Part shown: positions 46,687-55,411 of the stretch, piece after piece
How the letters are laid out: the number at the start of each line of letters is the position of its first letter
Numbering within the stretch: position 1 is the first letter of the stretch
Source of the DNA: Limnobaculum eriocheiris
Lineage (GTDB): Bacteria; Pseudomonadota; Gammaproteobacteria; Enterobacterales; Enterobacteriaceae
Direction: 5' to 3'
DNA length: 64,000 nucleotides
NCBI RefSeq assembly: GCF_021010575.1
Contig: NZ_JAJNAG010000009.1
Span: forward strand, 29,483 to 93,482
Notes under the pieces: generated by a model
What the model saw: the letters and a program-made list of their open reading frames with translations, nothing else
Database searches by the model: none
What the model was told of the DNA's origin: nothing
Program-made: the position numbers and the translations under genes

Positions 46687-47436
46687 ATGATGGATATGTT
46701 GATGACGAAAACCGCTGCGCCTTCTATGGCGGAATCCCTGACGCGCGATCTTGCTATTCGCATTATGCGTGGTGATTTATCACAAGTGCCGTCTCTGCCG
46801 GGTGAAAACGAACTGGCGCTGCAATATCAGGTTTCACGTACCACCATCCGGAATGCACTACAGGTTCTTTCGGCTAAGGGCATGGTTTCTATTCAGCCCA
46901 AGCGCCGCAGCGTGGTGACGCCTCGTGAACAGTGGAACTTTCTAGACTCAGAAGTCCTGCTTTGGCTGACCGAAGGCGGAATGGGACAGGAGATGGTTGA
47001 GCAGTTGATGGTCACCCGTCTGATTTTTGAACCTAATGTCGCTGCGCTGGCGGCGGCCAATGCCACCGGTCGGGATTTAGCCGCCATGGAAGATGCTTGT
47101 CACTTAATGTCTGATGGGCAGCAGCAGAATGCCCGTGAACTGTTTGAACAAGGTGATTTAGCCTTCCACCTTGCATTGCTACGTGCCAGCCACAACCCTT
47201 TTTTGCTGTCCCTCAGTAACGCCCTTTCGTCTGCGATGTCCCTCTCTTTCAAGCAGACACTGGAAGAAGATGTCCGCCTGACCAAAGAGGCCGTCACTCA
47301 ACACGTCGCCTTACTGGATGCCATTCGCCTTAAGCAGGTTGATACCGCTAAGCTGCGGATGCGCGACATTCTGTTAAAAGCAGCGCAAAAACGACTACAG
47401 AGCCACCAGCCAGAAATCTTTACCCATATCGACTGA
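46687..47436 (+). CDS. dgoR: GntR/FadR-family regulator of galactonate use (DgoR-like)
   Basis: The start is unsure: Met codons at 46687, 46690 and 46696 compete without a clear ribosome-binding site. The ~249-residue protein has a GntR winged helix (LPGENELALQYQVSRTTIRN ALQ) and a helical FadR-type effector domain. EQWNFLDSEVLLWLTEGGM parallels E. coli DgoR (NQWNYLDTDVLQW). DgoR represses the dgo operon and is released by D-galactonate. It lies just upstream of dgoK and dgoA in the same direction. An inverted repeat around GTAATACAAGATTACAAAGG before dgoK may be its operator. Confidence 0.85.
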   Translation: MMDMLMTKTAAPSMAESLTRDLAIRIMRGDLSQVPSLPGENELALQYQVSRTTIRNALQVLSAKGMVSIQPKRRSVVTPREQWNFLDSEVLLWLTEGGMGQEMVEQLMVTRLIFEPNVAALAAANATGRDLAAMEDACHLMSDGQQQNARELFEQGDLAFHLALLRASHNPFLLSLSNALSSAMSLSFKQTLEEDVRLTKEAVTQHVALLDAIRLKQVDTAKLRMRDILLKAAQKRLQSHQPEIFTHID

Positions 47437-47533
47437 TTGCTAAATTTTTTCACAATACGATCTGCTTCACAGATCGTAACCTTCTTTTATCTTACGATTC
47501 TTGTAATACAAGATTACAAAGGTTGTAATACTA

Positions 47534-48430
47534 ATGAAAAGGTGGATTGCTGTAGATTGGGGTACAACCAATTTCCGGGCATTTCTGATGCAGGGAAACA
47601 AATGTATTGAACGTTGTGCCCAGGGACCGGGCTTACTGCAAATTGAGCAGGGAAGCTTCGAACAGGAGTTATCGCGTTTATTACAACCCTGGTTTGCGCA
47701 GGCATCTTATCCGATTATTATGGCCGGTATGGTTGGTTCACAGCAGGGATGGCATGAAGTGCCTTATGTAGAGGCACCCTGTACCTTTGCTTCACTGGCA
47801 GAACAGGCTTTCTCTTTCACTACCCGTTGGGCGAGCCCGGTCTGGATCATTCCCGGTGTTCGTTGTCATAGCCCTTACCAGCAGCCAGACGTGATGCGTG
47901 GGGAAGAGGTGCAATTAGCCGGGCTTTCAGCCATCAACGGTTCTGCCAGATACCAGATTATTTTACCCGGCACCCACAGCAAGCATGTATTGATAGATAA
48001 CCAATCCATCTCTCATTTCTCTACCTATATGACAGGTGAACTGTTTGCTTTACTGAGCCAGCACTCTATTCTCGGCAGAGCGCTTCCACCACAAGAATAT
48101 AGTTTGGAGGTTTTCCATTTCGCTATCGAGTTAGCCCAGCGTAAAACGCCACTCAGTCACCAGCTGTTTTCTGCCCGTACTTATCGCTTAAACAAAGAGA
48201 TAGCAGAACAGCATATTCACAGCTATCTATCTGGATTATTAATTGGTGCTGAACTGGTTACCTGCTCAACAACCCAACCAATATGGTGCGTTGGTTCACC
48301 CAAACTCACAGAAAACTACGCACAAGCGGCCAAATACCTGGGAATTAACCTTCAGACCATCGATGGTGATGAGTGCTTTATCCGGGGCATTAGCCATCTT
48401 TACGCACATATCGCAGGAGAAAAGCCATGA
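47534..48430 (+). CDS. dgoK: 2-dehydro-3-deoxygalactonokinase DgoK
   Basis: The 298-residue protein starts MKRWIAVDWGTTNFRAFLMQ, a typical DgoK ATPase motif. It phosphorylates 2-dehydro-3-deoxygalactonate (KDGal). MAGMVGSQQGWHEVPYVEAP, IPGVRCHSPYQQPDVMRGEE and GTHSKHVLIDNQSI are further family blocks. E. coli DgoK has 292 residues. It overlaps dgoA by four bases. The galactonate dehydratase that supplies its substrate (dgoD) is not in the window. Confidence 0.94.
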   Translation: MKRWIAVDWGTTNFRAFLMQGNKCIERCAQGPGLLQIEQGSFEQELSRLLQPWFAQASYPIIMAGMVGSQQGWHEVPYVEAPCTFASLAEQAFSFTTRWASPVWIIPGVRCHSPYQQPDVMRGEEVQLAGLSAINGSARYQIILPGTHSKHVLIDNQSISHFSTYMTGELFALLSQHSILGRALPPQEYSLEVFHFAIELAQRKTPLSHQLFSARTYRLNKEIAEQHIHSYLSGLLIGAELVTCSTTQPIWCVGSPKLTENYAQAAKYLGINLQTIDGDECFIRGISHLYAHIAGEKP

Positions 48431-49077
48431 CCGCAGAGCAATTTCACAATCAATTACGCCAGAGCCAATTACCGCTGATCGCCATTTTACGCGGCATTAC
48501 ACCGGATGAAGCTCATGACGCAGCGCAGCTATTGGTGGAGTGCGGTTTTCGCTTCCTTGAAGTTCCACTTAACAGCCCGGAGCCGTTAAAAACGGTGAAG
48601 ATTATGCTGGATGCCGTAGCCGGAAAAGCCCGGGTAGGTGCAGGTACGGTGTTAACCGCGGAACAGGTTAAACAGGTTCATGATGTGGGCGGTGAGTTAA
48701 TTATCTCCCCCAACTTCTCTCCTGCCGTAGTCAAAGCCAGTGCAGAACTAAAGTTAACCAGCCTGCCGGGTGTGGCAACGCCATCAGAAGCTTTTGCGGC
48801 CATTGAGGCCGGTGCTTGCGGTTTAAAGCTCTACCCTGCGGAGATGATTCCGCCATCGGTGATGAAAGCAATGCGTGTAGTGCTGCCCAAAACCATCGCC
48901 TGCCTGCCGGTTGGCGGTATTCAGGCTGACGCCATACAAATGAAAACATATTGTCAGGCCGGTGCCGATGGTTTTGGTCTGGGTGGTGGGCTTTATCAGG
49001 CGGGAATGTCCATGAAGACGCTGGAAGCTAATGCCATTCGCTATCGTGATGCCTGGCTTAATAGCCTGAAGGCGTAA
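48427..49077 (+). CDS. dgoA: 2-dehydro-3-deoxy-6-phosphogalactonate aldolase DgoA
   Basis: The 216-residue KDPG-family aldolase cleaves KDPGal to pyruvate and glyceraldehyde 3-phosphate. Features are LIAILRGITPDEAHDAAQLL, VGAGTVLTAEQVKQVHDVGG and LIISPNF. The Schiff-base lysine is in CGLKLYPAEMIPPS near 137. LPVGGIQADAIQMKTYCQAG ends the barrel. The ATG overlaps the dgoK stop codon (ATGA). In E. coli order, dgoD and dgoT would follow. Here 297 bases and a truncated transporter gene follow instead. Confidence 0.95.
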   Translation: MTAEQFHNQLRQSQLPLIAILRGITPDEAHDAAQLLVECGFRFLEVPLNSPEPLKTVKIMLDAVAGKARVGAGTVLTAEQVKQVHDVGGELIISPNFSPAVVKASAELKLTSLPGVATPSEAFAAIEAGACGLKLYPAEMIPPSVMKAMRVVLPKTIACLPVGGIQADAIQMKTYCQAGADGFGLGGGLYQAGMSMKTLEANAIRYRDAWLNSLKA

Positions 49078-49374
49078 TCAGAATATTAACGAATTAGAAA
49101 GAATAAAGTGTTTATCGCTTTATAACGGATGAAATGCCTTCCGGTAGTTAAAGAAGGCTATATCCAAAAATAATTCCGGTTGCACCAGGGCGGCGTGTGA
49201 ACGCAGTCAATCAGGAAGCAGCCTGAAGTATGATGGATATATTTATCTTATTGGTATGACGTAGTAATAAAAACAAACGATTCATTTCTTAAAACTTAAG
49301 AAAAGAAGGGCAACCATTTTTCTTTTTTAGGCAGGAATCGTAATATTTAACCAGAAATATAATAAGGACAACCT
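49078..49374. other. dgoA-dgoT gap
   Basis: No gene is seen. A weak hairpin GCCTTC/GAAGGC lies at 49136-49158. Around 49186-49241 is a run (GTGTGAACGCAGTCAATC ... GCAGCCTGAAGTATGATGG) with the look of a conserved intergenic element, but I cannot name it. A-rich DNA with AAGGAC precedes the next ATG. Confidence 0.4.
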
Positions 49375-50595
49375 ATGTCTGAAATCACAATAGAACAAAC
49401 GCAAACCGCCACCTCGGCAGAAAACAGCGTTTACCAGAAAATAACCCGAAGGCTAATTCCTTTTCTGATTTTATGCTATTTCTTTGCCTATCTGGATCGC
49501 GTTAACGTTGGCTTTGCGAAATTGCATATGCAGGATGCCCTGAACTTCAGCAATACCGTTTATGGCTTAGGTGCAGGTATATTCTTTCTTGGTTATTTTA
49601 TATTTGAATTACCCAGTAATCTGTTAATGCAGAAATACGGGCCACGTTTTTGGATTGCCAGAATTATGGCGAGCTGGGCCATTATTTCAGCAGCCATGAT
49701 GTTTGTGACCACACCTACCTCATTCTATATTTTACGTTTCCTGCTGGGGATTGCAGAAGCGGGCTTTTTCCCCGGCATCGTTTTCTATCTCACTTTGTGG
49801 TTCCCGTCATGGCGTTCAGCCAGAACCCTTGGCCTGTTTATTCTGGTTACGCCGCTATCCACCATTATTGGCAGCCCGCTCTCCGGTTTGATTCTCAAGC
49901 TGTTTGAGGACGTTGGTGGTCTGCATAACTGGCAGTGGTTATTTCTGGTAGAGGCCATTCCCTCTTTTCTGCTGGCCTTTGTGGTTTTGCGCTTTTTAGA
50001 TAACGACGTGAAATCCGCTAAATGGTTATCTGATGAAGAAAAAGCCATTGTTATTCGCGATCTGGCTAAAGATCAGGAAAATAAACGCATCGCTAACCAC
50101 GGGAAAATCGATACCAGCCTGAAAAGCATGTTAAGTAACCCTTATATCTGGCTGCTGTCATTAATCTTCTTTAGCTTCAATATTGGCTACTACGGAATTA
50201 ACTTCTGGTTGCCATCCATCATTAAAACCTCCGGCGTCACTGATGACCTCCATATTGGCTTGTTGACCGCACTACCTTATCTGTTTGGTGCCTGTGTCAT
50301 GGTGTGGAACAGCCATCATTCCGATCTTAAAAACGAACGCCGCTGGCATATCGCTATTCCTGCCATCATTGGCTGTATTGGTCTGGTACTCAGCACTTAC
50401 TATAACGGCTCTACGTTCTGGATGATGGCCTGGATTTGCGTGGCCATGTGCGGAACATTAGCGCTTATCCCAACGTACATAAGCCTGCCGGGTTCTATCC
50501 TGTCAGGAACTGCGGCTGCCGCAGGGATTGCCGTGGTTAACTCCATTGGCAACCTGGCGGGATTCTTTGGTCCTACCGTTCTTGGGTGGCTGTAA
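49375..50595 (+). pseudogene. DgoT-like MFS transporter (ACS family), C-terminally truncated
   Basis: The 406-residue protein has the ACS-family signature: PFLILCYFFAYLDRVNVGFA, GIFFLGYFIFELPSNLLMQK, FLLGIAEAGFFPGIVFYL and FFSFNIGYYGINFWLPSIIK. Relatives import D-galactonate or similar acids with protons. Family members have about 430-450 residues. Here the frame stops at GFFGPTVLGWL, so the last membrane helix and tail are missing. A hairpin module (50607-50653) begins 11 bases after the stop codon, pointing to a deletion or insertion there. Function is doubtful but not excluded. Its place after dgoA suggests galactonate as substrate. Confidence 0.75.
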
Positions 50596-50606
50596 CAGCT
50601 TCAGTT

Positions 50607-50653
50607 GCCGGACAAACAGGCAAAGCCTGTTTGAACAGCGCTTGCGCTGGCCC
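50607..50653 (+). repeat. Two-hairpin module shared with repeat copy 2
   Basis: GCCGGACAAA, then stem CAAACAGGC/GCCTGTTTG (50613-50621 with 50625-50633), GAA, stem CAGCGC/GCGCTG (50636-50641 with 50644-50649), then GCCC. The same frame of conserved bases with different stems occurs at 19348-19396. A further GC-rich hairpin follows near 50681-50694. Confidence 0.7.
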
Positions 50654-50776
50654 GACGCGCTCCACAGCTAAGTACAGGCGGTCTTCCGGCCGGGCACGAA
50701 GGTGATGTGAGCAACATCGTTTTTACGACCAGAATATTTATTGAAGCCAATTTATCAGGTTTATCAACAAACAACC

Positions 50777-51136
50777 CTAAAACTTCCCTCTGGCATACCC
50801 CGTGACTTCCTTCAACCCCATCTCACGACCCAGCGCTGTCATTGGGTGAACCACTTCCAGCCCTTTCACCTTTTTCTTTAATGCACCCATATCGGCTTGT
50901 TCAGCTTTGGTAATCGGGCGACTAAACGGCATCTTTTGAATTTTTTGCGCTTTGGCACTTAAAACCTGACTTTTCTCTTGTCGAAGTCTTTCAATTTCGG
51001 TTTGTAGCGTCAATTTTTCAGCATCAATCTCGCTGAAATCCGCTTCCACCCCTTTGGTTATAATCTCTTTTTCTTTACGGTTTAGCGCATCGAGACGGTC
51101 GCTCAATCGCTTAATTTCTGCCGCCTGTTGTTTCAT
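50777..51136 (-). CDS. yibL: YibL-family ribosome-associated protein
   Basis: The 119-residue protein matches E. coli YibL (120 residues). It has an N-terminal coiled coil (EIKRLSDRLDALNRKEKEII through IERLRQEKSQVL) and a highly conserved C-terminal half (KMPFSRPITKAEQADMGALK, VVHPMTALGREMGLKEVTGY). The E. coli protein co-purifies with ribosomal particles, and its role is not established. The start is at 51136. It stands alone, convergent with the truncated transporter gene. Confidence 0.92.
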   Translation of the reverse strand: MKQQAAEIKRLSDRLDALNRKEKEIITKGVEADFSEIDAEKLTLQTEIERLRQEKSQVLSAKAQKIQKMPFSRPITKAEQADMGALKKKVKGLEVVHPMTALGREMGLKEVTGYARGKF

Positions 51137-51269
51137 AACTCGACCTTAAATTCTGGCTTTAAATAGTGGGGTATCCCGTCTTACGGAATAGTCTGACAAG
51201 GAGTATAAACGTTACCGAATCTCAGTACTAACTTTGCGTATAGAATCATGACTTCACAGAAGAGAGAAC

Positions 51270-51302
51270 AAAAAAAGGGTCACTATAAAAAGCGACCCTT
51301 TT
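51270..51302 (-). terminator. Rho-independent terminator after yiaF
   Basis: On the minus strand AAAAGGGTC (51302-51294) pairs with GACCCTTTT (51281-51273), followed by a T-tract. It lies 30 bases past the stop codon of the lipoprotein gene. Confidence 0.85.
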
Positions 51303-51331
51303 AATCTTTTTCGCTGACGAATCAGCAAATA

Positions 51332-52048
51332 TTACATGATTTGCGCGATTTTACGTGCAATGTCCATCAGCGCTTGCTGGTTCTTTTGTAAAGACGCATT
51401 CATTTCATTGAATTTATCCAGTCCAGCCTGTTCAGTAAATTGAACCACCGGGCCGTTATATTCAATTTTATTACCCTGAGCTTTCAGGAAATCAGAAATG
51501 GTTAGAATGTCGCTAAAAGTAGAATCCAACAGCGTTAAGGTTTGTCTGCTTAAGTCACCTTGCTGGGTAACCACTTTGGCATAGGCTTTGTCATAAACCA
51601 CTTTTAAATCTTCTGGCAGTTTCATCGCCGCATAGCTATCAGCAGTTTGCTTAACAATACCGTCCAGTTTAGCCTGAACCGCTTTAGTCTCTGCCTGAGC
51701 TTTTTCAACTTTCTCACGGTTTTCAACCATCGCTTTCATGCTGTTCAGCGTTCTTAGCTCAGTCATTGAAGATTGCATCGCACCTGAAAACGCACTGTCC
51801 AGTTGGCTGGTGAAGCTGGTTAACAGCGCATAATCTTTGGTGTAGTTACCAAAAGCTTTCTCTTGGTCTTTACTTAATTCCGGTAAGCGGATTTTAGTGC
51901 CGTCAATCACTTGCGTCTGTAGAAACTCACTGAACGCTTTACGCTGCTCTGGCTCATTATCACCACAACCCGCTAATTGAAATACCAGACCCAAAGCAAA
52001 CAGGGGGGCTAAAAAGCGAACCCATGTTTTTTGTTTAACTAAAGACAT
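51332..52048 (-). CDS. yiaF: DUF3053 lipoprotein, YiaF-like
   Basis: The 238-residue protein has a lipoprotein signal, FALGLVFQLAGC, with the modified cysteine near residue 28. GDNEPEQRKAFSEFLQTQVI then LPELSKDQEKAFGNYTKDYA align with the start of E. coli YiaF (QRKAFIDFLQ...). The rest is predicted long helices. The residues after Cys (Gly-Asp) predict retention in the inner membrane under the +2 rule. Function is unknown. It is monocistronic with a clear terminator. Confidence 0.88.
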   Translation of the reverse strand: MSLVKQKTWVRFLAPLFALGLVFQLAGCGDNEPEQRKAFSEFLQTQVIDGTKIRLPELSKDQEKAFGNYTKDYALLTSFTSQLDSAFSGAMQSSMTELRTLNSMKAMVENREKVEKAQAETKAVQAKLDGIVKQTADSYAAMKLPEDLKVVYDKAYAKVVTQQGDLSRQTLTLLDSTFSDILTISDFLKAQGNKIEYNGPVVQFTEQAGLDKFNEMNASLQKNQQALMDIARKIAQIM

Positions 52049-52451
52049 ACATGCTCCTGAAATTTATTCACTAAAATCCATTATTTACTCTGCGGAAAGC
52101 GAATCCTTTATTCACACATCGATATGCCGCAGAAACTGGGATACGTTAGCATTCGATGTTAATTGAATAAAGCGATTAAACTAAAATGCCGAATATTATT
52201 GTATAGTTAATTGAAAATTATAAGATTATTTAACAACGCCATAGACATGGTTTAGAACATGAAACAATAGCTAAAACCAAAAGCGGGGGGATGTTTATTC
52301 GTTTTCTGTTTAAAGTGTGTTTAAGAATATCACCTGCCGGAATAGTGTTTACCGCAGCATTCAATATTCCCGGCTCATTAATGCACTATTGGTGATAAAA
52401 AACCCCACCAAAATTTTTGATGAGGTTTTTATTACTAAAGTTATTGGTTAA
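52049..52451. other. yiaF-dsbA gap
   Basis: AT-rich DNA with the yiaF promoter and a minus-strand terminator for dsbA at 52397-52429. In RNA, AAAACCUCAUC pairs with GGUGGGGUUUU using two G-U pairs, followed by U residues. No other feature is seen. Confidence 0.6.
52397..52429 (-). terminator. Rho-independent terminator after dsbA
   Basis: The stem pairs well only as the minus-strand transcript (G-U pairs become mismatches on the plus strand), and a run of U follows. This shows direction: it ends dsbA. Confidence 0.75.
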
Positions 52452-53153
52452 TTACTTCTGGCCCAGTAAATATTTAACCACCTGACCGAATTCCTGAATA
52501 AAGCCTTCAACACTTTTAGCTTCTAAACCATCATTCTTAACCAGATATTTTCCATTAACGATAACGGAAGGTACGCTTCTTAAATCAACTTCCTCTGCCA
52601 GTTTACGCTGTTGAGCAGTCAGAGATTTAACAATGAAGCTATTCCACGCGCTATCAAACTCTTCACCGCTTACGCCGGCTTCAATAAATGCCTGACGAAT
52701 ACCGTCCAGATTGCGAATAGTTTGAGTTTTCTGGACGCCGTTAAAAATCAGCGGAGCAACTTTATCCTGAACGCCTAAAGTAATGGCAACAGCCCATGCC
52801 TGAGTCAGTTGGGAGCCTAATTCACCCCCCATAAAGTCGACGTGATATTTAACAATTTTACCGCCTGCAGGCAGTTGCTTCTTAAACTCATCGCTCATGT
52901 GATAAACGTTTTCGAAGTCATAACAGTGCGGGCAGAAAAAGGAGAAAAACTCTAATACCTGCGGCTCTTCCGTTGCACTTCTGTCCAGAGTGACAAACTG
53001 CTTACCATTTTGAAAGTTGGAGGCGACCACCGCTGAACTGCTACTACCAGTAGGCTTGGAATCTGCAATTGCCGGGGTAGAAGAGTTTGACCAAATAAAA
53101 AAAGCACCAACAGCAACTGCTGCACACACCAACACTAACCACATCTTTTTCAT
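52452..53153 (-). CDS. dsbA: Thiol:disulfide oxidoreductase DsbA (with long N-terminal segment)
   Basis: The 233-residue protein has the DsbA thioredoxin fold with active site FFCPHCYDFE and cis-proline loop RSVPSVIVNGKY. LEFFSFFCPHCY and VQKTQTIRNLDGIRQAFI match the enteric family. It introduces disulfides into periplasmic proteins. The N-terminus is odd: MKKMWLVLVCAAVAVGAFFI then a Ser/Thr-rich stretch (WSNSSTPAIADSKPTGSSSS), making it about 25 residues longer than E. coli DsbA (208). Either cleavage occurs after AIA or the protein stays membrane-anchored by a flexible linker. It lies 23 bases downstream of srkA, the usual arrangement. Confidence 0.94.
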   Translation of the reverse strand: MKKMWLVLVCAAVAVGAFFIWSNSSTPAIADSKPTGSSSSAVVASNFQNGKQFVTLDRSATEEPQVLEFFSFFCPHCYDFENVYHMSDEFKKQLPAGGKIVKYHVDFMGGELGSQLTQAWAVAITLGVQDKVAPLIFNGVQKTQTIRNLDGIRQAFIEAGVSGEEFDSAWNSFIVKSLTAQQRKLAEEVDLRSVPSVIVNGKYLVKNDGLEAKSVEGFIQEFGQVVKYLLGQK

Positions 53154-53176
53154 AACAATACTCCGTAAAACAATAA

Positions 53177-54163
53177 TCAGTACATTGGCATCAGTTGCAA
53201 CGGCAGAACCTGTAGCAACTTAGCCTGTTCAGTAAACAACGATGGCTGCGCCTGCCAAAAATCATTATCTGCAATCCAGGGAAAACTTTTTGGAAACGCG
53301 GGATCCTCCCAACGGCGAACCACCCAAGCAAGGTAATAAACCATCCGCATACAGCGTAATGGCTCGATCAGTGCCAATTCCCTCTGATCGAAATCAGCAA
53401 ACTCACTGTAGGACTCAACAAACAGATCCAACTGCATCAGCTGTTCTGAACGCTCACCCTGTAATAGCATCCACATATCTTGCACCACCGGCCCGTTACG
53501 GGCATCGTCCAAATCAACAAACATTGGACCATCGCGCCACAAAATATTTCCCGGATGACAATCACCATGCAGACGGGATAACGTCCAATCCGTATGCCAG
53601 TGCTGTTCCACGGCCTGGATTAACTCATCCAATACCGGTAATAGTAGCGGTTTAACGCTTGCTGGCACCAGAGGACTCTCCTCCAGTACCTGACGAGGTT
53701 GGTAAAGATATTCATCCAACCCCATGGTTGGCCGGGCAACAAACGGCTGTTGTCTGCCAACCTGATGAATTCGTCCCAGAAAACGGGCAACCCATTCCAG
53801 ATGGTCAAGGTTATCTACTTCATACTGACGCCCGCCCATACTGGGGAAAACGGCAAACATATACCCCTGATGGTGATGTAATGTCTGCTTATTTATCACC
53901 AGCGGAGCGACAACCGGGATCTCTGTTTCAGACAACGTTAAAGAGAAATCGTGCTCTTCTTGTATCTGTTCCGGTGACCAACGCTCCGGGCGGTAAAATT
54001 TTGCCACGTAACGTTTACGATCTTCATCCATAAACTGATATACGCGGTTCTCATAACTGTTCAGCGCGGTAAGCCCGGAATCCACACGTAACCCGACACT
54101 TTCCAGTGCATCCAGTATCATGTCGGGCATTAAGGTATGGAAAGCAAATGCTGCTGAATTCAT
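53177..54163 (-). CDS. srkA: Stress response kinase SrkA (YihE/RdoA)
   Basis: The 328-residue Ser/Thr kinase matches E. coli SrkA (328 residues). Kinase motifs of the aminoglycoside-phosphotransferase-like fold are SYENRVYQFMDEDRKRYVAK (Lys), LSRLHGDCHPGNILW (catalytic loop) and MFVDLDDARNGPVVQD (metal Asp). It helps cells resist envelope and oxidative stress and counters MazEF-type killing. It is upstream of dsbA, as in E. coli where both respond to Cpx, and follows yihD. Confidence 0.95.
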   Translation of the reverse strand: MNSAAFAFHTLMPDMILDALESVGLRVDSGLTALNSYENRVYQFMDEDRKRYVAKFYRPERWSPEQIQEEHDFSLTLSETEIPVVAPLVINKQTLHHHQGYMFAVFPSMGGRQYEVDNLDHLEWVARFLGRIHQVGRQQPFVARPTMGLDEYLYQPRQVLEESPLVPASVKPLLLPVLDELIQAVEQHWHTDWTLSRLHGDCHPGNILWRDGPMFVDLDDARNGPVVQDMWMLLQGERSEQLMQLDLFVESYSEFADFDQRELALIEPLRCMRMVYYLAWVVRRWEDPAFPKSFPWIADNDFWQAQPSLFTEQAKLLQVLPLQLMPMY

Positions 54164-54221
54164 AAGAAATTTATATCACCACAGGGTTATTCGGCTATCA
54201 GCCGGTTATCATACACAGGAC

Positions 54222-54491
54222 TTAATCTTTTAAAATACCGCGTGCGCGTAACAGGGCGGTTTTAAAATCTTCTTCGTAATCTTTCTTTAAGCCGGGGATG
54301 ACTTCGCTACGATCGCTGTCACGCATCTTGAGATGGTAAATCAGCACATCGTCAGTTAATTCACTCAGCGGGCCGGTAAAACCTGCTTCTGTCGCCAATT
54401 TTTGCAGAAACTGGACCAGATTCAGATCCGGATCTTTCTGCCAGGCTGGATGGATAAGTTCAATCAGTTCATTGACGCGATGGCATTTCAT
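54222..54491 (-). CDS. yihD: YihD (DUF1040) small protein
   Basis: The 89-residue protein opens [20 protein letters not shown] and ends [11 protein letters not shown]. It matches E. coli YihD, which also precedes srkA. It is cytoplasmic, helical and acidic. Function is unknown. GGGAGAGGCGTT lies upstream of the start codon. Confidence 0.93.
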   Translation of the reverse strand: MKCHRVNELIELIHPAWQKDPDLNLVQFLQKLATEAGFTGPLSELTDDVLIYHLKMRDSDRSEVIPGLKKDYEEDFKTALLRARGILKD

Positions 54492-54556
54492 AACGCCTCT
54501 CCCTTTTATTCAAAAGAGTCACAAGGTATCAGGGTTAATCAAATTTTAACAGCTTG

Positions 54557-55411
54557 TTATTTCATCATGCGAGCCATATTAATCGCTTCGATTAACTTAG
54601 CCCGATTTATTTGCGGATTGTTGCTGTCCAGTAACTGTTGCCAGATATCAATTGCCTGCGAATATTGAGCATTCAGGAAGTGATCCGATGCCAGAAGCAT
54701 TAGGGCCGTCACCTGATTAGGTTCCAGAGCCAGAGCCTGGTTAATTAAAGTCTGTGCCTGAGGCGTCATACGCTGACCAGCCTGATAATAAAGCGTGGTA
54801 GCTTTCGCCGTGAGAACCTCCGCGTCGTTACCGCGTAGCTGTGTCACCTTATCGAAGGCAATTAGCGCATTTTCAAATTCATTACTGTTGAGATAACGTT
54901 GACCAAGCAAGAACCAGGCTTCCGGATCGCCGGGCGACTGGCGGATACGCTGCTGAAGTTCTGTTACGACCTTATCCTGAATCTGGCTGACATCCATACC
55001 GGAGAAGGGATCGGTATGGTTTTCCCTGCTGTATTGTACCGACGCCTGATACTGACCAACGTAGCCATATCCCACCGCGGTAACCAGTATCACTATTGCC
55101 GTCATCACTGCCGGAATGATTTTCGATGTTTGGTTGGATATCGCCACCGCCGTTTTTTCAACCGGTGCCATATTCTGCAACAGGCTCAGGGAGAGCTCCT
55201 GCTGAAATTCGTCTGACAGGCCATTTACTTTTTCCTGCTCGGAAAACAGCTTTCCGGCTAACACCACTTGCTGCTGATAAAGGGCCAGATTAGTATCATT
55301 GCGTAAGTCACGATCGCTGACCGTTGGTATAGTTGAACGAATCACCGGTAGCCAAATAATCAGCAGAATCAGACAAAGCATCAGCCCTGCACCACTCCAG
55401 AAAATCATCAT
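54557..55411 (-). CDS. nrfG: NrfG/CcmI-type TPR haem-lyase subunit
   Basis: The 284-residue protein has an N-terminal membrane helix (FWSGAGLMLCLILLIIWLPV), a second near residue 105 (AVMTAIVILVTAVGYGYVG), and TPR repeats (DPEAWFLLGQRYLNSNEFEN, ALIAFDKV) to the end. NrfG with NrfE and NrfF attaches haem to the special CWSCK site of NrfA. The presence of the membrane helices makes it CcmI-like in length, so it may combine CcmI and NrfG roles. It is the last gene of the nrf operon and overlaps nrfF by four bases. Confidence 0.85.
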   Translation of the reverse strand: MMIFWSGAGLMLCLILLIIWLPVIRSTIPTVSDRDLRNDTNLALYQQQVVLAGKLFSEQEKVNGLSDEFQQELSLSLLQNMAPVEKTAVAISNQTSKIIPAVMTAIVILVTAVGYGYVGQYQASVQYSRENHTDPFSGMDVSQIQDKVVTELQQRIRQSPGDPEAWFLLGQRYLNSNEFENALIAFDKVTQLRGNDAEVLTAKATTLYYQAGQRMTPQAQTLINQALALEPNQVTALMLLASDHFLNAQYSQAIDIWQQLLDSNNPQINRAKLIEAINMARMMK

